Part shown: one piece after another, positions 35,648 through 45,681 of the stretch
Numbering within the stretch: the stretch's first letter is position 1
Layout: every line of letters starts with the position of its first letter
Assembly (NCBI RefSeq): GCF_002099425.1
Contig: NW_018343969.1
Span: 3,806,001 to 3,870,000 of the forward strand
Length of the DNA: 64,000 bases
From: Phascolarctos cinereus
Taxonomy: Eukaryota; Chordata; Mammalia; Diprotodontia; Phascolarctidae
Reading direction: 5' to 3'
Program-made: the position numbers and the translations under genes
Notes under the pieces: generated by a model
Seen by the model: the letters and a program-made list of their open reading frames with translations, nothing else
Told to the model about the DNA's origin: nothing
Databases searched by the model: none

Positions 35648-35850
35648 ATGTACACAGAATAGTAAGTAGGTCTATTTTCTTATGGAGAGCACATGATGAC
35701 AAATAATACGAGCTAAGATTGCAAAAGGAGTTAGGAGATAGTTTGGGAAGGGTTTTAAAGGTTAGGCTTGGGATTTTGTGGTTTGTTGCTAGTAGAGCAT
35801 CATTTTTTAAAGTAGGGATGAAATAGTCAGAAATGTCATAGTCTTCTTTC
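35648..35850 (-). mobile_element. L2 LINE fragment (right part)
   Basis: Continues the antisense L2 of 34560-34876: agtaagtaggtctattttct, gtttgggaagggttttaaag and gcatcattttttaaagtag. A single 128-codon-plus minus frame at 35451-35861 spans hAT and L2 sequence and is not a gene. Confidence 0.65.
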
Positions 35851-36510
35851 CTCTTTCTCAACTCTTACCTCCCTCATCCATTACCAAGTTCTGCCCATCT
35901 ACTGCTGAAAACCTTCAATTTCCACTTCCACTGCCTTAGTTCACACCCTTATTACAAGGTCTCCCGGCATGTACTCTCTCACTTTCCCCACATATTCTCC
36001 ACTCTGCTGACAATTTAATCTTTCCATTTCATAGGTCTTATTATATCAAGCTTGTCCACAAAATCCTGTAGGAGCACCCTAACAAAATACTGAATAAAAT
36101 TCAATATATTTTCAATCTTGGTGATCAAAGTTCCCCACAGTCTCAATCCAAAACACTTTACCAAACTTATTTGTCATTATTTTTTTTTGCATTCTACATT
36201 TCAGACACATTAGATTGTTCACTGTTTTCTGATTTCATTTTGCTCCTCTGACTTTCATAGACATTTTTGCAAACCATTTCCTCTGCCTAAAAGTACATTA
36301 CTCACAACTTGAAATGTTTCAGTACTTCTCTTCCTACAAATTCAATTCAAGTACTGTCACCTTCATAAAATCTTTCTAGATACCTCCATTTAGAAGTGAT
36401 TCTTCTTCTTCCTTGTATCTTGCATGTACTCTTTTTGATTCTCTCATAGGTATTGAATTTTGATTCTCTCTTATGCATTCAATACATTCGGTCTTGAATT
36501 TTTGCTATTG
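35851..36510 (+). mobile_element. L2 LINE fragment, sense orientation
   Basis: Sense L2 3' region: ccattaccaagttctgccca, gttcacacccttattacaag, tgctgacaatttaatctttcc, then cctctgcctaaaagtacatt and caattcaagtactgtcacctt. It lies head-to-head with the antisense L2 that ends at 35850. Confidence 0.65.
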
Positions 36511-37685
36511 GTATATAAGAAGTAAGGATTAGGGTGGCATATGTAGCTGGGGAACTCCCCCTACCTGGCCCTTAACCTACACTACTGTTTTAGTCTGAGT
36601 TCATGCTGGTTGCCTGTTAGTGAGTGAATGAGTTAGTTAATTAGTTAATTTTGATATTGTGAAGAACTCATAGAACGCTCATAGAACATTTAGTAGCTAA
36701 TGGGAGTTGTACTTAGCTACACTGGAAATGATATTAAACAAGGTATACTGCAAAAATTAGTTTGGGTAAATACCCTTTCTCTTTGCATTCCCCCACCTCA
36801 ACCAGTCTACATAAGGAAATGACTGTGATCAGTAGGGGGTATGATGAATCTCAAGATCTTAAGACAACTACTAAATCTTAAGGGACTCCAATAGAGTGGA
36901 CTTTTTATGACTTTCGCAAACAGAGCTCCCACAGGAAGTTGCTGTTGATCCTTAATCTTTTAGGGAAAGAAATGGAATAGCCTACATGGGGGTTTAGGGG
37001 ATTGGAGTGGGAGCTGAGGAAGGTGGGAAGCCTGAGAGTGATCCTGTCATTGTTATCATTCAGAAAATAAAAGGACATTAGGTCCTTATACCCTTCCCAC
37101 AGAATGGCTGCAGCATCCTGGGAATGACAACAAAAAAATTCCGTGATATGTCACATATGAATGGCAAAGTTCTAGGCCTAGGTAGACTTTGTGTGCAAAG
37201 GAGATTTTTCCAGGGTATACTGGCAAGCAAAAATATATAAAGCCCAGAGCATGAGCAAATTCAGAGAGTGACCATGAGTGTGGATATCTTGTGCTTAAGA
37301 AATTAATAATCTGGAAATGAGGGAGGGAGAGAAAGAGAGATGTAAAGGCTGAGAGTGGGGAAGAGATGGTCCTTAATCAATGGATTTTTTTCTACTTAAA
37401 GGTATAATCACAGATAAGAAATGCTCTCTATAATCTAATTACATATTCTCATCTGTGATTTACTCTTTCCAGTCATACCCACATTATTGATTTCCATACT
37501 TACAATAGCTCTTGACATTCTCCATTGCAATCACCCACGGGCCACTTTCCTAACCTTGTCCATTCACTTGATTTTCTATGTTAAGAGATAATCATTAATG
37601 ATTATTTATATGCTGCGGGTTGTGAGAGGGGAAGAGAGAAGAGAGGGAGTAATTATTAAGCTGATTCTGACTGGGGCCATTTCCC
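36510..37685. other. Unlabelled DNA
   Basis: No gene or repeat recognised over about 1.2 kb. A short tandem of agttaatt-type words lies at 36630-36650. Confidence 0.5.
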
Positions 37686-37689
37686 ATTC

Positions 37690-37800
37690 AGCCTCTATTA
37701 CAGGTAGTCTACAGGTAGATTGTTTTTTCATTTTTGTATTCCTCTGAGCCTAGCACAGTGCCTTATACATAGTAAACAATAAATGACTGTCAAATTAAGT
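37690..37800 (+). repeat. L2 LINE 3' tail
   Basis: Pattern tttttgtattcctctgagcctagcacagtgcc, then acatagtaaacaataaatgac. Confidence 0.7.
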
Positions 37801-38735
37801 ATCTTAAATTTCTAACTAAATCTATTAAAAGTTCATATGAAGCTTAATATCAGAAGATAACTTCCCATTCATTAACTGTGGTTTCACTGTAGCACAAATA
37901 TTCTAATAGTACTTTTCATTATGATAGCTAGAAAGAGAACGATATTGTTAGTGAAAAAAATAATGTGCCTTAGATTCTTAAATATTTCTTAATGGCCTTT
38001 TTATTTATTTTCACATAATCACTTCCACCATAGAGCCTTTAACAGTTGGAATGCATAAAAGGATAGTTAGCTATTATCCAAAACTGAGATGAAGCATATG
38101 TTTAAGTTAATTAGTTCTTTTTGTTCATTAAATGTTTTTCTTAACTCCTTTAGGCAAGTTTTTAAGCACACTCCTCCTTCTCTCCCCTCTATACACAGCT
38201 GAACAAACATATTTTAATGAAATCCCACTCAGATGCAGACTATCATGCCATATTGCAAGGGTGACTTCAAAGATTCACCCTCACAGAAATGAAAATAATT
38301 GTTTAAAAAGTTCTGTCCATGCAATTCTTGGGCAAAATAAAAACAACCAAGATAATTACCATTGCTTCAACCTGATTGGAGAAAAAAACACATCTTTAAA
38401 ATTTCCTTAGACAATGTCTGTGCAAATTTGAAAAGAGAGTAGTGGAATTTAAAAAAAAAAAGACAAAACATTTAGCAAATCAATCCTCAGGGGATGTTTT
38501 TCCTTTCAAGATAGTGAATAACTCATTTGACTGGGTGATTTTCAATAAATTCACTGTTTTGGTGCCATATAGATACAGCCTTTTGCTGCTTAGAGCATTC
38601 TATCATTTAGAATTGCATATATAACTAATAAAAGATTTGGAAAGTTTTAAGATTGAAGAGAAGCAAAAAGTAATCCATTATGATTGATTATGATAATATG
38701 AATAGATATGGCCCAACAAGGAGAGACTGAATTAA
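37800..38735. other. Unlabelled DNA
   Basis: A 92-codon plus frame at 38132-38410 has a hydrophobic start (FFLTPLGKFLSTLLLLSPLY) resembling a signal peptide. It lacks any recognisable domain and the remainder is low in structure, so it is not called. Confidence 0.45.
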
Positions 38736-38739
38736 TTGA

Positions 38740-38945
38740 CCAGTCAGGCAACACGCATTTTTTTAAATGAACAATGCAATATGCTGTGTTAGATTTAAAA
38801 AGATAGAAATTTAAAAAAAAATACATCCTTTCCTCAAGGTGCTTCCATTCTACTAGTGAAATGTAAACATATACATATAGAAAAATATAGAAAAAATTTA
38901 TAAAGTAAATACAGAGTAACTAAAGCAGGGAACACTAGCAGCATA
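38740..38945 (-). repeat. L2 LINE 3' region fragment
   Basis: Antisense L2: cctttcctcaaggtgcttccattct, then aaagtaaatacagagtaact and ggaacactagcagc. Confidence 0.65.
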
Positions 38946-38995
38946 GTGCCTATCACATAGTAAGGACTTAATAACTGCCTTTTGTCTGACTAGGG

Positions 38996-39190
38996 CAGGG
39001 ATGAGGAACCTGTGTCCTCAAGGCCACATGTGGCCATCTAGGCCCTCAAGTGAGGCCCTTTGACTGAATCCAAACTTCACAGAACAAATACCTTAAATAA
39101 AAGTATTCCTTCTATAAAACTTGGATTCAGTCAAAAGGCTGCTCTCAAGAACCTAGAAGACCAAATGTGGCCCCCAACAAGGATCCAAAG
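38996..39190. mobile_element. Palindromic hAT-type MITE
   Basis: The two halves are inverted copies: left tcctcaaggccacatgtggc and cctttgactgaatccaaac; right, read in reverse, cttttgactgaatccaag and gggccacatttgg. The left end cagggatgaggaacctgtg is a typical hAT terminus (consensus CAGGGGTGGGGAACCT). The element encodes nothing and was moved by an hAT transposase in trans. The right terminus is decayed. Confidence 0.85.
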
Positions 39191-39278
39191 TGGGAAGATA
39201 CATTAGCAATCAAATAGTAAAATTCTTTTGTTTTACAGATGAGGAATTTGAGAATCAGGTTAAGTTATACAACCATTG

Positions 39279-39282
39279 CCCC

Positions 39283-39333
<51 letters not shown>
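39279..39333. repeat. (ATC)n microsatellite
   Basis: About 18 units of atc/cat in a row. The plus-strand frame across it gives a run of isoleucines and is an artefact. Confidence 0.97.
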
Positions 39334-39335
<2 letters not shown>

Positions 39336-39389
39336 GTATCAGCAATAACACCATTATTATCTTGATAACAATGATAGTGGCAGTTCAAG

Positions 39390-39560
39390 TTTATACAGTT
39401 TATGCAGTTGTAAAACATGTTACACATGCTGTCTCACTGAATCTTCAGTCACTGAGATATAAATAGTGCAATTATCAACCTCATTTTAGAGATAAAGAAA
39501 CAGCATTCAGGAATGTTAAGTGCCTTATTCATACTTTGATGTCACTAAGCTAATGAAGGA
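39390..39560 (-). repeat. MIR-type SINE fragment
   Basis: Antisense: tgctgtctcactgaatcttc, then cctcattttagagataaagaaac and aagtgccttattcat. Confidence 0.65.
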
Positions 39561-39564
39561 AATG

Positions 39565-39725
39565 CTAGAACTTTAGCCAGGAAGACTTTAGTTTGAATCT
39601 AGCTTCAGATTTTTGCTGGCTGTATGAATGTAACTAAGTGACTTAACCTTTTTGAGTTTCAATGTCTTTATCTGTAAAATCGACATAATAATATCTCACA
39701 GAGTAATTATAGTAATAAATTATTA
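39565..39725 (+). repeat. MIR-type SINE
   Basis: Sense copy: gaagactttagtttgaatct, gtaactaagtgacttaacc, then tctttatctgtaaaatcgac and ataataatatctcacagag. It abuts the antisense copy at 39390-39560. Confidence 0.7.
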
Positions 39726-39784
39726 TTATTAATAGTAGCATGTGATATAATGTATAACATACACTATGTAATAATAATAATGCA

Positions 39785-40015
39785 TCAGTGAGTTGGTACA
39801 ATACATAGATTGCTGGGACTATGGTTAGGAAGACCAGAGTTCAAACGTGGCCTCAGATACTTATTACCTCTATGTACCTGAGCAAGTCAATTAATCGCTG
39901 TTTACTTCAGTTTTTGCATCTGTAGAAGAGGGATAATAGGATCAAATGAGATAATAATTTTAACGCACATAGCACAGTCCTTGGCACATAATAATCACCA
40001 TATATATGACTATCA
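39785..40015 (+). repeat. MAR1/MIR-type CORE-SINE
   Basis: Nearly full copy: gttaggaagaccagagttca, gtacctgagcaagtcaatta, tctgtagaagagggataata and the L2-like end gcacagtccttggcacataat. Confidence 0.75.
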
Positions 40016-40079
40016 TCTTACTAAAAGTACCAGGAGTTGTATTCTAATTCAGATAATCTCACTTAACAGCCTATTCAGC

Positions 40080-40300
40080 TGAAAATTTCTTAAATCATAG
40101 GATCTAGAACTGACAGAGGCTTGGGGAGTCATTTGTTCCAACCACTTCATTTTACGAATAAGGAAGCCTAGACTTAAAAAGGTTAAATGAGTTGCATAAG
40201 TATACAGGTACTTATAAGTAACTGGGCCAGTATTTAGTTTCCTTCTGTCTGATTATAAATCCAATACTCTTTCCCCTGAGTCTGTTGGGCAGCTTGAAAT
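40080..40300 (-). repeat. MIR/THER-type CORE-SINE
   Basis: Antisense of the family at 22575: aggatctagaactgacagag, ttccaaccacttcattttacg, aggttaaatgagttgcata and ccaatactctttcccctg. Confidence 0.7.
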
Positions 40301-40374
40301 TAGATTTGATGTCTCAAAGTGGTTGATATTTTATGTTTCATTTACAGGTCACATCTTTATTCCATGGCTTAAAA

Positions 40375-40615
40375 AGGAGGCTAGGTGGCTCAGGGGCAGT
40401 TTCCTGGATTTGGAGTCAGGATGACCTGAGTTTGTATCTTGCCTGAAATGCTTATTAGTTGTGTAACGGTGGGCAGGTCACTTAAATGCTTTAGTAAACT
40501 AACGAGGGCTAATAATAGTACCTACCTCACAGGGTTGTGGTGAGTATCAAATGAGTTAACATATGTAAGGTTCTTTGGAAACTATAAAGCAATATATAAG
40601 TGCTGCTTTTTTTTA
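40375..40615 (+). repeat. MAR1/MIR-type CORE-SINE
   Basis: Full-length-looking copy: head ggctaggtggctcaggg, ggagtcaggatgacctgagt, caggtcacttaaatgc, then taatagtacctacctcacag and an end with gtaaggttctttggaaacta. Confidence 0.85.
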
Positions 40616-40839
40616 AATTATCATTATCACCTTCAGACTGGATTTCTAATCTTGCACATATCTGTAAAAATTTGTAACAGAAATGTATGTTCAAATATAA
40701 ATAAATATAACGTACCAGAGCAGCATCTCCTCATTCAGCATATTCCCAGATTATTCAGATCAACATTAAAAAAGAACAAAGTGATTGGGTTTGTATATTG
40801 GTTGTTGAGTAATTTTTGAATGCTGTGAGAAAAGGATTA

Positions 40840-40950
40840 GAACATTGGATTTTAACCTCAGCTGGATCACCCACTGATCCATCATGTGACTTGAAACCAG
40901 TTACTTCAAGTCATTTTGCTTCGGTTTATCCACATCTAAAAGAGATGAAA
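40840..40950 (+). repeat. MIR-type SINE fragment
   Basis: Decayed sense copy: tcatgtgacttgaaaccagt, then cttcggtttatccacatct at the CORE position. It runs into the repeat block that recurs at 43142. Confidence 0.5.
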
Positions 40951-41072
40951 TTGTCATGTTAGGTACCAGTCGACCAGTCGGCACAGAAATTTTGCATATG
41001 TGTGTACGTATATATGTATGCACACCTATGCTTGTACACACTTCTGTGTGTGAATGCATATGTGTATACATA
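40923..41072 (+). repeat. Local repeat, copy 1 (inverted relative to 42991-43142)
   Basis: Reads tgtcatgttaggtacc, ccagtcggcacagaaatttt, then the TG-rich end. The reverse complement of 42991-43142 gives the same order (gtcatgttaggtact, aattttgcacgtatgtgt, cttctgtgtgtgaatgcata) at roughly 85 percent identity by eye. Confidence 0.85.
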
Positions 41073-41185
41073 TTTATGTGTATATATATATGTGTGTGTA
41101 TGTGTGTATGCTAATGTGTGCATACATATGCCTATAATACACACACATATATGTATAGGTAGATAGATATAGATAGACATGGTTT
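41030..41185. repeat. TG/TA-rich simple sequence
   Basis: Alternating purine-pyrimidine sequence (tgtgtgtatgtgtgtatg and related) overlapping the end of the local repeat and ending in a short GATA stretch. Confidence 0.9.
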
Positions 41186-41335
41186 GTGAATTAGTTAAGA
41201 GGCGCAACACGAATACAGTTAGTTGACGTTACTGACGTTGATTTTCCTTAAGAAACTCCCTACCAGCATTGGTGCATTATCAGGTTGTTACTTGTTTGAA
41301 TTCCCAATTACTTAATCTAACTCTTTGGGGATCCA

Positions 41336-41366
41336 TATATATAAATATATATATATATATACACAC

Positions 41367-41430
<64 letters not shown>

Positions 41431-41432
41431 GT
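41336..41432. repeat. (CA)n microsatellite flanked by (TA)n
   Basis: TA units, then about 35 CA units with a few interruptions, then TA units again (to 41430). Such alternating tracts can adopt Z-DNA. The His-Thr frames across it are artefacts. Confidence 0.97.
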
Positions 41433-41434
41433 AT

Positions 41435-42000
41435 TTTACGTTGTGTTCTAATTATGATTTCATTAGTGAATCTGGCAATACTTCTTATGACTTTGAGTAG
41501 TATTACCTCACCAAGTTGGAAAAGCTTTGAGAATGGGTTTAGTGATGAACTGTTATGTCAGTTGTCAGAGCACCGGCCTAGTTAAGTTCAAAGAGGTTCA
41601 TATTGGTGACTTCTTTAGCCTTGACAACTCTCATCACCTTTCTTCTAATTTGCAAGTGGACTGTGATGTCCTTAGCAGAGTTAATATCCCTCTAGCCAAA
41701 AGCCAAGGTCCTTGAAGAGCGTTTGCCTTACATTAAGTCCTCATGAATGCAGTTGGACATTTATCATTTTGTTGTCATTTCAGTGTTAGGCATTTAAAAT
41801 GTGGTGGAATTTTTTTTTTTAATGTTATGAGATATTTTCATTACACCATAGACCCTACCCTATAGAATGATAATTTTAACAAATACTTTCACCTAAAGTA
41901 TTTCACACAAAGAAAAATTGCTGTTAATTGCAAATAGAAAAAAAAAATCTGTTTTATTATTGAAGGAATTGGCTCTTTCCCAGCTTATGAAGCACAATGA
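41435..42000. other. Unlabelled DNA
   Basis: No gene or repeat recognised. Short plus frames at 41527-41715 have no domain. Confidence 0.5.
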
Positions 42001-42004
42001 AAGA

Positions 42005-42075
42005 ATACTGTATAGAATTATAGAAACATTGAACAGAAGGGCTCTAGAAATAATCAAATCCAGTCATTTTTAAGT
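42005..42075 (-). repeat. MIR/THER-type SINE scrap
   Basis: Antisense 3' end of the 22575 family: agaaacattgaacagaaggg, then gctctagaaataatcaaatccag. Confidence 0.5.
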
Positions 42076-42254
42076 TGTGTTGCAAGGAGCCCTAATTTCA
42101 TGAGCTGTCTCTTAAGATTTCTTGCATCCAAAGTAGAATCATGGCAGAGATGTTTTTTGATCCCTACTCTCCAGACTACTATGATGCCAAAAAACGTTGT
42201 GAAATAAAGTTAAGAAAATAGCTATTATTTAACAGTTGCATGCAAATATTTAAC

Positions 42255-42475
42255 AATAACAGCTGGAAGTAAGCATGGTATGAAGGGTAGAGAGCTAGCC
42301 TCGAGGTTAGAAAGAATAGGTTCAAACTCAGTCTTGACACATATTAGCTTTGTGATCCTGGGTAAATCACAATCTCTCAGAACTCTAGGCATCTTTCCAA
42401 GACTCTAAGTTGCAGAGGTGACATCCTGAATTGATAAGGAGTGTTTCCTCACTTGGCATTGCCCTGTACCAATGA
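42255..42475 (+). repeat. Old marsupial SINE (same family as 10795)
   Basis: The clearest copy of this family: gcatggtatgaagggtagag, ggttcaaactcagtcttgac, ctttgtgatcctgggtaaat, then ctctaggcatctttccaaga, ctaagttgcagaggtgacat and gtttcctcacttgg. Confidence 0.75.
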
Positions 42476-42499
42476 GTTGATAGGTTTAGTTGCTAACCC

Positions 42500-42720
42500 T
42501 ACTAATAGTAATGTTTATCTAGTGGTTTCAGGTTTGTGAAGTACTTTACATGCACTCACAACAACCCCAAAATGTAGATGTTAGCATTTGAAAGGTGAGG
42601 AAGCCTACATATTTAAGTGATTTGGATAGAGTCACATAATAAAATATCTGAGACAGGATTGAGTTGTCTTAATTCAAAATCCAGCACTCTATCCACTATG
42701 CGATACCTAAGTCCCCCAAC
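42500..42720 (-). repeat. MIR-type SINE
   Basis: Antisense: tttgtgaagtactttacatg, aaaggtgaggaagcc, gagtcacataataaaatatctgag, and ctctatccactatgcg at the head end. Confidence 0.75.
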
Positions 42721-42774
42721 TTAGAAACAAAAATATTCTAGAATAATTGATAGATAGGATCTTAATTTTCCTTA

Positions 42775-43142
42775 AGAAACTTACAGAGTAGTAGTGGAGA
42801 GAATGTTTCACAGGGCAGCAAGGACCTACTGAATAATCCTGAACCTGCCAAACTCTACCATTAGACTTTAAAAATCTACCTTTCGTGATTTCTACTTAGT
42901 AACTTATGCTTAGAGTCCATTAGAACAATGAGACCCAGGTTCAGACTCACCCGGGTAAATATGTGGACTTATTACCATGTGTGAGCAGCAATGTGTATAC
43001 ACATATGCATTCACACACAGAAGTATATACAAACATAGGTATGCATACATATATACATACACATACGTGCAAAATTTATGTGTCAACTGGTTGACTAGTA
43101 CCTAACATGACTATTTTGTCTCTTAGATGTGGACAAACTGAG
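42775..43142 (-). repeat. Local repeat, copy 2 (inverted arm)
   Basis: Complete unit of about 370 bases. Positions 42991-43142 are the inverted counterpart of 40923-41072. Positions 42775-42992 are the inverted counterpart of 43361-43600, at roughly 93 percent identity by eye outside one 22-base difference. Shared words include tagtagtggagag, aaatctacctttcgtgattt and tgagacccaggttcagactc. Confidence 0.9.
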
Positions 43143-43360
43143 GATAAACTTATTATACACAGCAATGTAAGCTTAAAACCACACTAAGACTTTTGGGACA
43201 CTGAGTATGTGTGGGTACATTTAAAGGGACAGACACCTTCTGCATTCTTTCTCTTTTTCCTCTCTTGAATTTGTGGCATGGGACTCTAACAGCTTTTCCT
43301 CAGAATTCCTGTGAGAAAGTAGAGGGAATTTCTTCCACTTTGCATGTTTTAGGAGCTATA

Positions 43361-43600
43361 ATTGCTGCTCACACATGGTAATGAGTCCACCTATTTACCT
43401 AGGTGAGTATGAACCTGGGTCTCATTGTTCTAATGGATTTGTCTGTCTTACGTATATTTCTCTAAGCATAAGTTACTAAATAGAAATCACAAAAGGTAGA
43501 TTTTTAAAGTCTAATGGTAGAGCTTGGCGGTTTCTGGATTATTCAGTAGATCCTTGCTGCCTTGTGAAAGGTTCTCTCCACTACTACTCTATAATTTCTT
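43361..43600 (+). repeat. Local repeat, copy 3 (inverted arm)
   Basis: Begins attgctgctcacacatggta and ends ctctccactactactctat. It pairs with 42775-42992 across a spacer of about 370 bases and could form a large stem. It carries about 22 extra bases near 43440-43465. Confidence 0.9.
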
Positions 43601-44135
43601 GGAGGGGATGATGACCAACACTTAGAAAATGAGCTACGTATGTTAGAATGGACAAAAGACATGAATCTTGAGTGAGTTGCCCCTACTCCCAAGCCGCAAA
43701 TTCAGAAGAGAGGAAGAAGAAAACGAGAGCAAGATGTGTCTCTCTTTTGAAAGTCTACTGGATGAGCAGATGTTGTTGCTTATTAGCCATTACCTGTCAT
43801 TCAGTCCTTTATCACGGGAAGAAGAAGTAATAAAAAGATACATGAGAACAAACCAGAAGCCTTCGGCTATACATGTTTAAGTGGCCAAAGCATATGTCTC
43901 TCTAGCAGTTTCCAGGGCAACAGGCTCAGCACCGTGAATATTCTATGATATGGCACCACAAGTCAATCCTTTGCTCCATGACACAAATTACAATCCACCA
44001 CCACACCCCTCCCCCATATCCACACTCTTGCCAAGGATTATTGATTTCAACTTTGTAACGTATCTCGAATGTTCCCCCTTCTCACATCTGATACTATTAC
44101 TACCCTTGTGCAAACCACCATCACTTCACACATAG
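43600..44135. other. Unlabelled DNA
   Basis: A 70-codon plus frame at 43668-43880 reads Glu/Arg-rich in its first part and hydrophobic later, with no domain. No repeat recognised before the L2. Confidence 0.45.
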
Positions 44136-44139
44136 ACCA

Positions 44140-44785
44140 TCGCAACAGCCTGCTGGTGGGTCTGCCTTCAACAAGTCTCTCCTTACTCCAGTCCATCTTC
44201 CATTTAGCTGCTAAAGTTGTTTTCCTAAAGCACTGATCCAACCTTGTTACTCCTATACTCAGTAAATTCCAGTGGTTTCCTATCAGCTAATGGATAAAAT
44301 ACAAAATCCTCTAATCAAAGCCCTTCAAAACTTGTTTCCTCCCTTGACACCTTTTCAGTCTTCCTCAACCTTACACACTCCACATATTCTTCAATTCAGT
44401 GGCACTGGCTTCCTTGCTGTTCACAAATAAGACCCTCCATCTCTTTGTTCCAGATATTTTCTCTTGCTGCGCCTCAAAACTGGAATATTTTCCCTTCTCA
44501 TCTATGCCTCCTGGTTTTCCTGGCTTCCTTCAAGTCCCAGCTAAAATCCTACCTTCTAAAGGAAGCCTTCACCAATCCTTCTTAATTTTAGTGCCTTCCC
44601 TGTATTATTTCTTATTTATCCTATATATAGCTTGATTTTTCATATTTATTCACTTATTTTCTCTCATATGACATTGTTACATCTTCAAGGCTGGTACTGT
44701 CTTTTGCCTGCTTTTGAATGGCTAGCACTTAGCACAGATTCTGGCACATAGTAGGTACTTAATGCTTACTGACTGACTAAACAAT
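44140..44785 (+). mobile_element. L2 LINE 3' region, long copy
   Basis: One of the most complete L2 stretches here. In order: atcgcaacagcctgctggtg, gctgctaaagttgttttcct, ttactcctatactcagtaaa, cctcaaaactggaatatttt, gtcccagctaaaatcctacc, aaggaagccttcaccaatcc, then the tail with cttagcacagattctggcacatagtagg and tgcttactgactgact. It covers the end of the coding part plus the 3' UTR. Frames are broken. Confidence 0.85.
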
Positions 44786-44869
44786 TAGTCCACTGAGATT
44801 GTATGTATTTCTCCATGGATTTATCAAACAAAATTCAAACTTTTCCAAGGGAATAATGATCACAATGAT

Positions 44870-44960
44870 GATGATAATGGTGATAGTTAAGATTTATAAA
44901 GTATTTGTGTTTTCAGAGTACTTAAAATATATTTTCTCATTTGATATAGATAGATTAAAT
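44870..44960 (-). repeat. MIR-type SINE scrap
   Basis: Pattern tttataaagtatttgtgttt, then attttctcatttgatata, the antisense 3' end of MIR-type SINEs. Confidence 0.45.
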
Positions 44961-45044
44961 AACATCATATTCAGGCTGAGATTTAGCTACTGGATGTTTA
45001 GGGTCACTGAAAAGTCAATGAGAGGTGTTTGGTAGAGAAAAATA

Positions 45045-45400
45045 GCTTACAGCATATTAGCTATTTAGAATTGTATGGAGCAACCAACAGAAAGATGTCA
45101 TCAAGAGCTGTTCTACAGGAAAAGAAAGTGGGCTATTCATTAAACAGGAATTACAGATAACCAATGGATAGTCCTCATGACACATTGGTTTCCATGCAAT
45201 GTCAAGAGATAAAGAGGAAGGCCACAGAATACTAAATGAACCACTAGTGTAGGATTCATGGGAGAATGGGGATGAGAATCACAGAAGGTGAGTAGACATG
45301 GATGCATTGGGATCTGTATGACTCGGAAGAGAACTTACATCAACTGGATCATATACCCATCAAATTTGATGTCCTCTCAAAGGCCATTTATTTGTTATCA
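45045..45400 (+). mobile_element. RTE LINE fragment (ORF2 C-terminus and 3' end)
   Basis: Plus-strand translation around 45155-45350 contains DNQWIVLMTHWFPC, then RGRPQ and, further on, RKRTYINW. This parallels the RTE C-terminal pattern (DNRW, W-x-PRD, GRP and a final ELW/EW). Upstream, the MEQPTER segment fits the M-x-R-R-x-LG region. The copy is decayed and its 3' flank carries the SINE that follows. Confidence 0.7.
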
Positions 45401-45409
45401 CCTAAATAC

Positions 45410-45681
45410 TGAGGAGGAAAACAAGGTGGTACAGTGGGGTAGAGTGCTAGACTTGGAGTCAGGAAGACTCATGTGAGTCTTGAGTTCAAATCTGGCCTCA
45501 GACACTGACAAGCTATGTGACCCTGGAGAAGTCACTTAACCTTATTTGCCTCAGTTTCCTCATCTGTAAAATGAGCTAAAGAAGTAAAAGGCAAACAACT
45601 CTAGTATCTTTGCCAAGAAAACCACAAATGGGGTCATGAAGAGTAGGACATGACTGAAAATGACTGAACAACTACTACTAA
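45410..45681 (+). mobile_element. Long-form marsupial SINE, full length
   Basis: Head caaggtggtacagtggggta, gagttcaaatctggcctcag, ctatgtgaccctggagaagt, CORE cctcatctgtaaaatgagct, and the 3' body tatctttgccaagaaaacc, aatggggtcatgaagagtag and gactgaacaactac. A diverged TSD is possible (atactgaggag at 45406 and actactaaagaa at about 45673). The copy at 47098 preserves actactaaggag there, which supports this reading. Confidence 0.9.

Noticed and set aside
38132-38410. Frame starting with a signal-peptide-like hydrophobic stretch
   Set aside because: Hydrophobic runs are common in T-rich DNA; the remainder has no domain and there is no gene context.
39239-39466. Poly-isoleucine frame
   Set aside because: Direct translation of the (ATC)n microsatellite.
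41241-41258. Shared ttttccttaagaaact with 42766-42782 as a further copy of the inverted unit
   Set aside because: Only about 16 bases, itself nearly palindromic, with no matching flanks.
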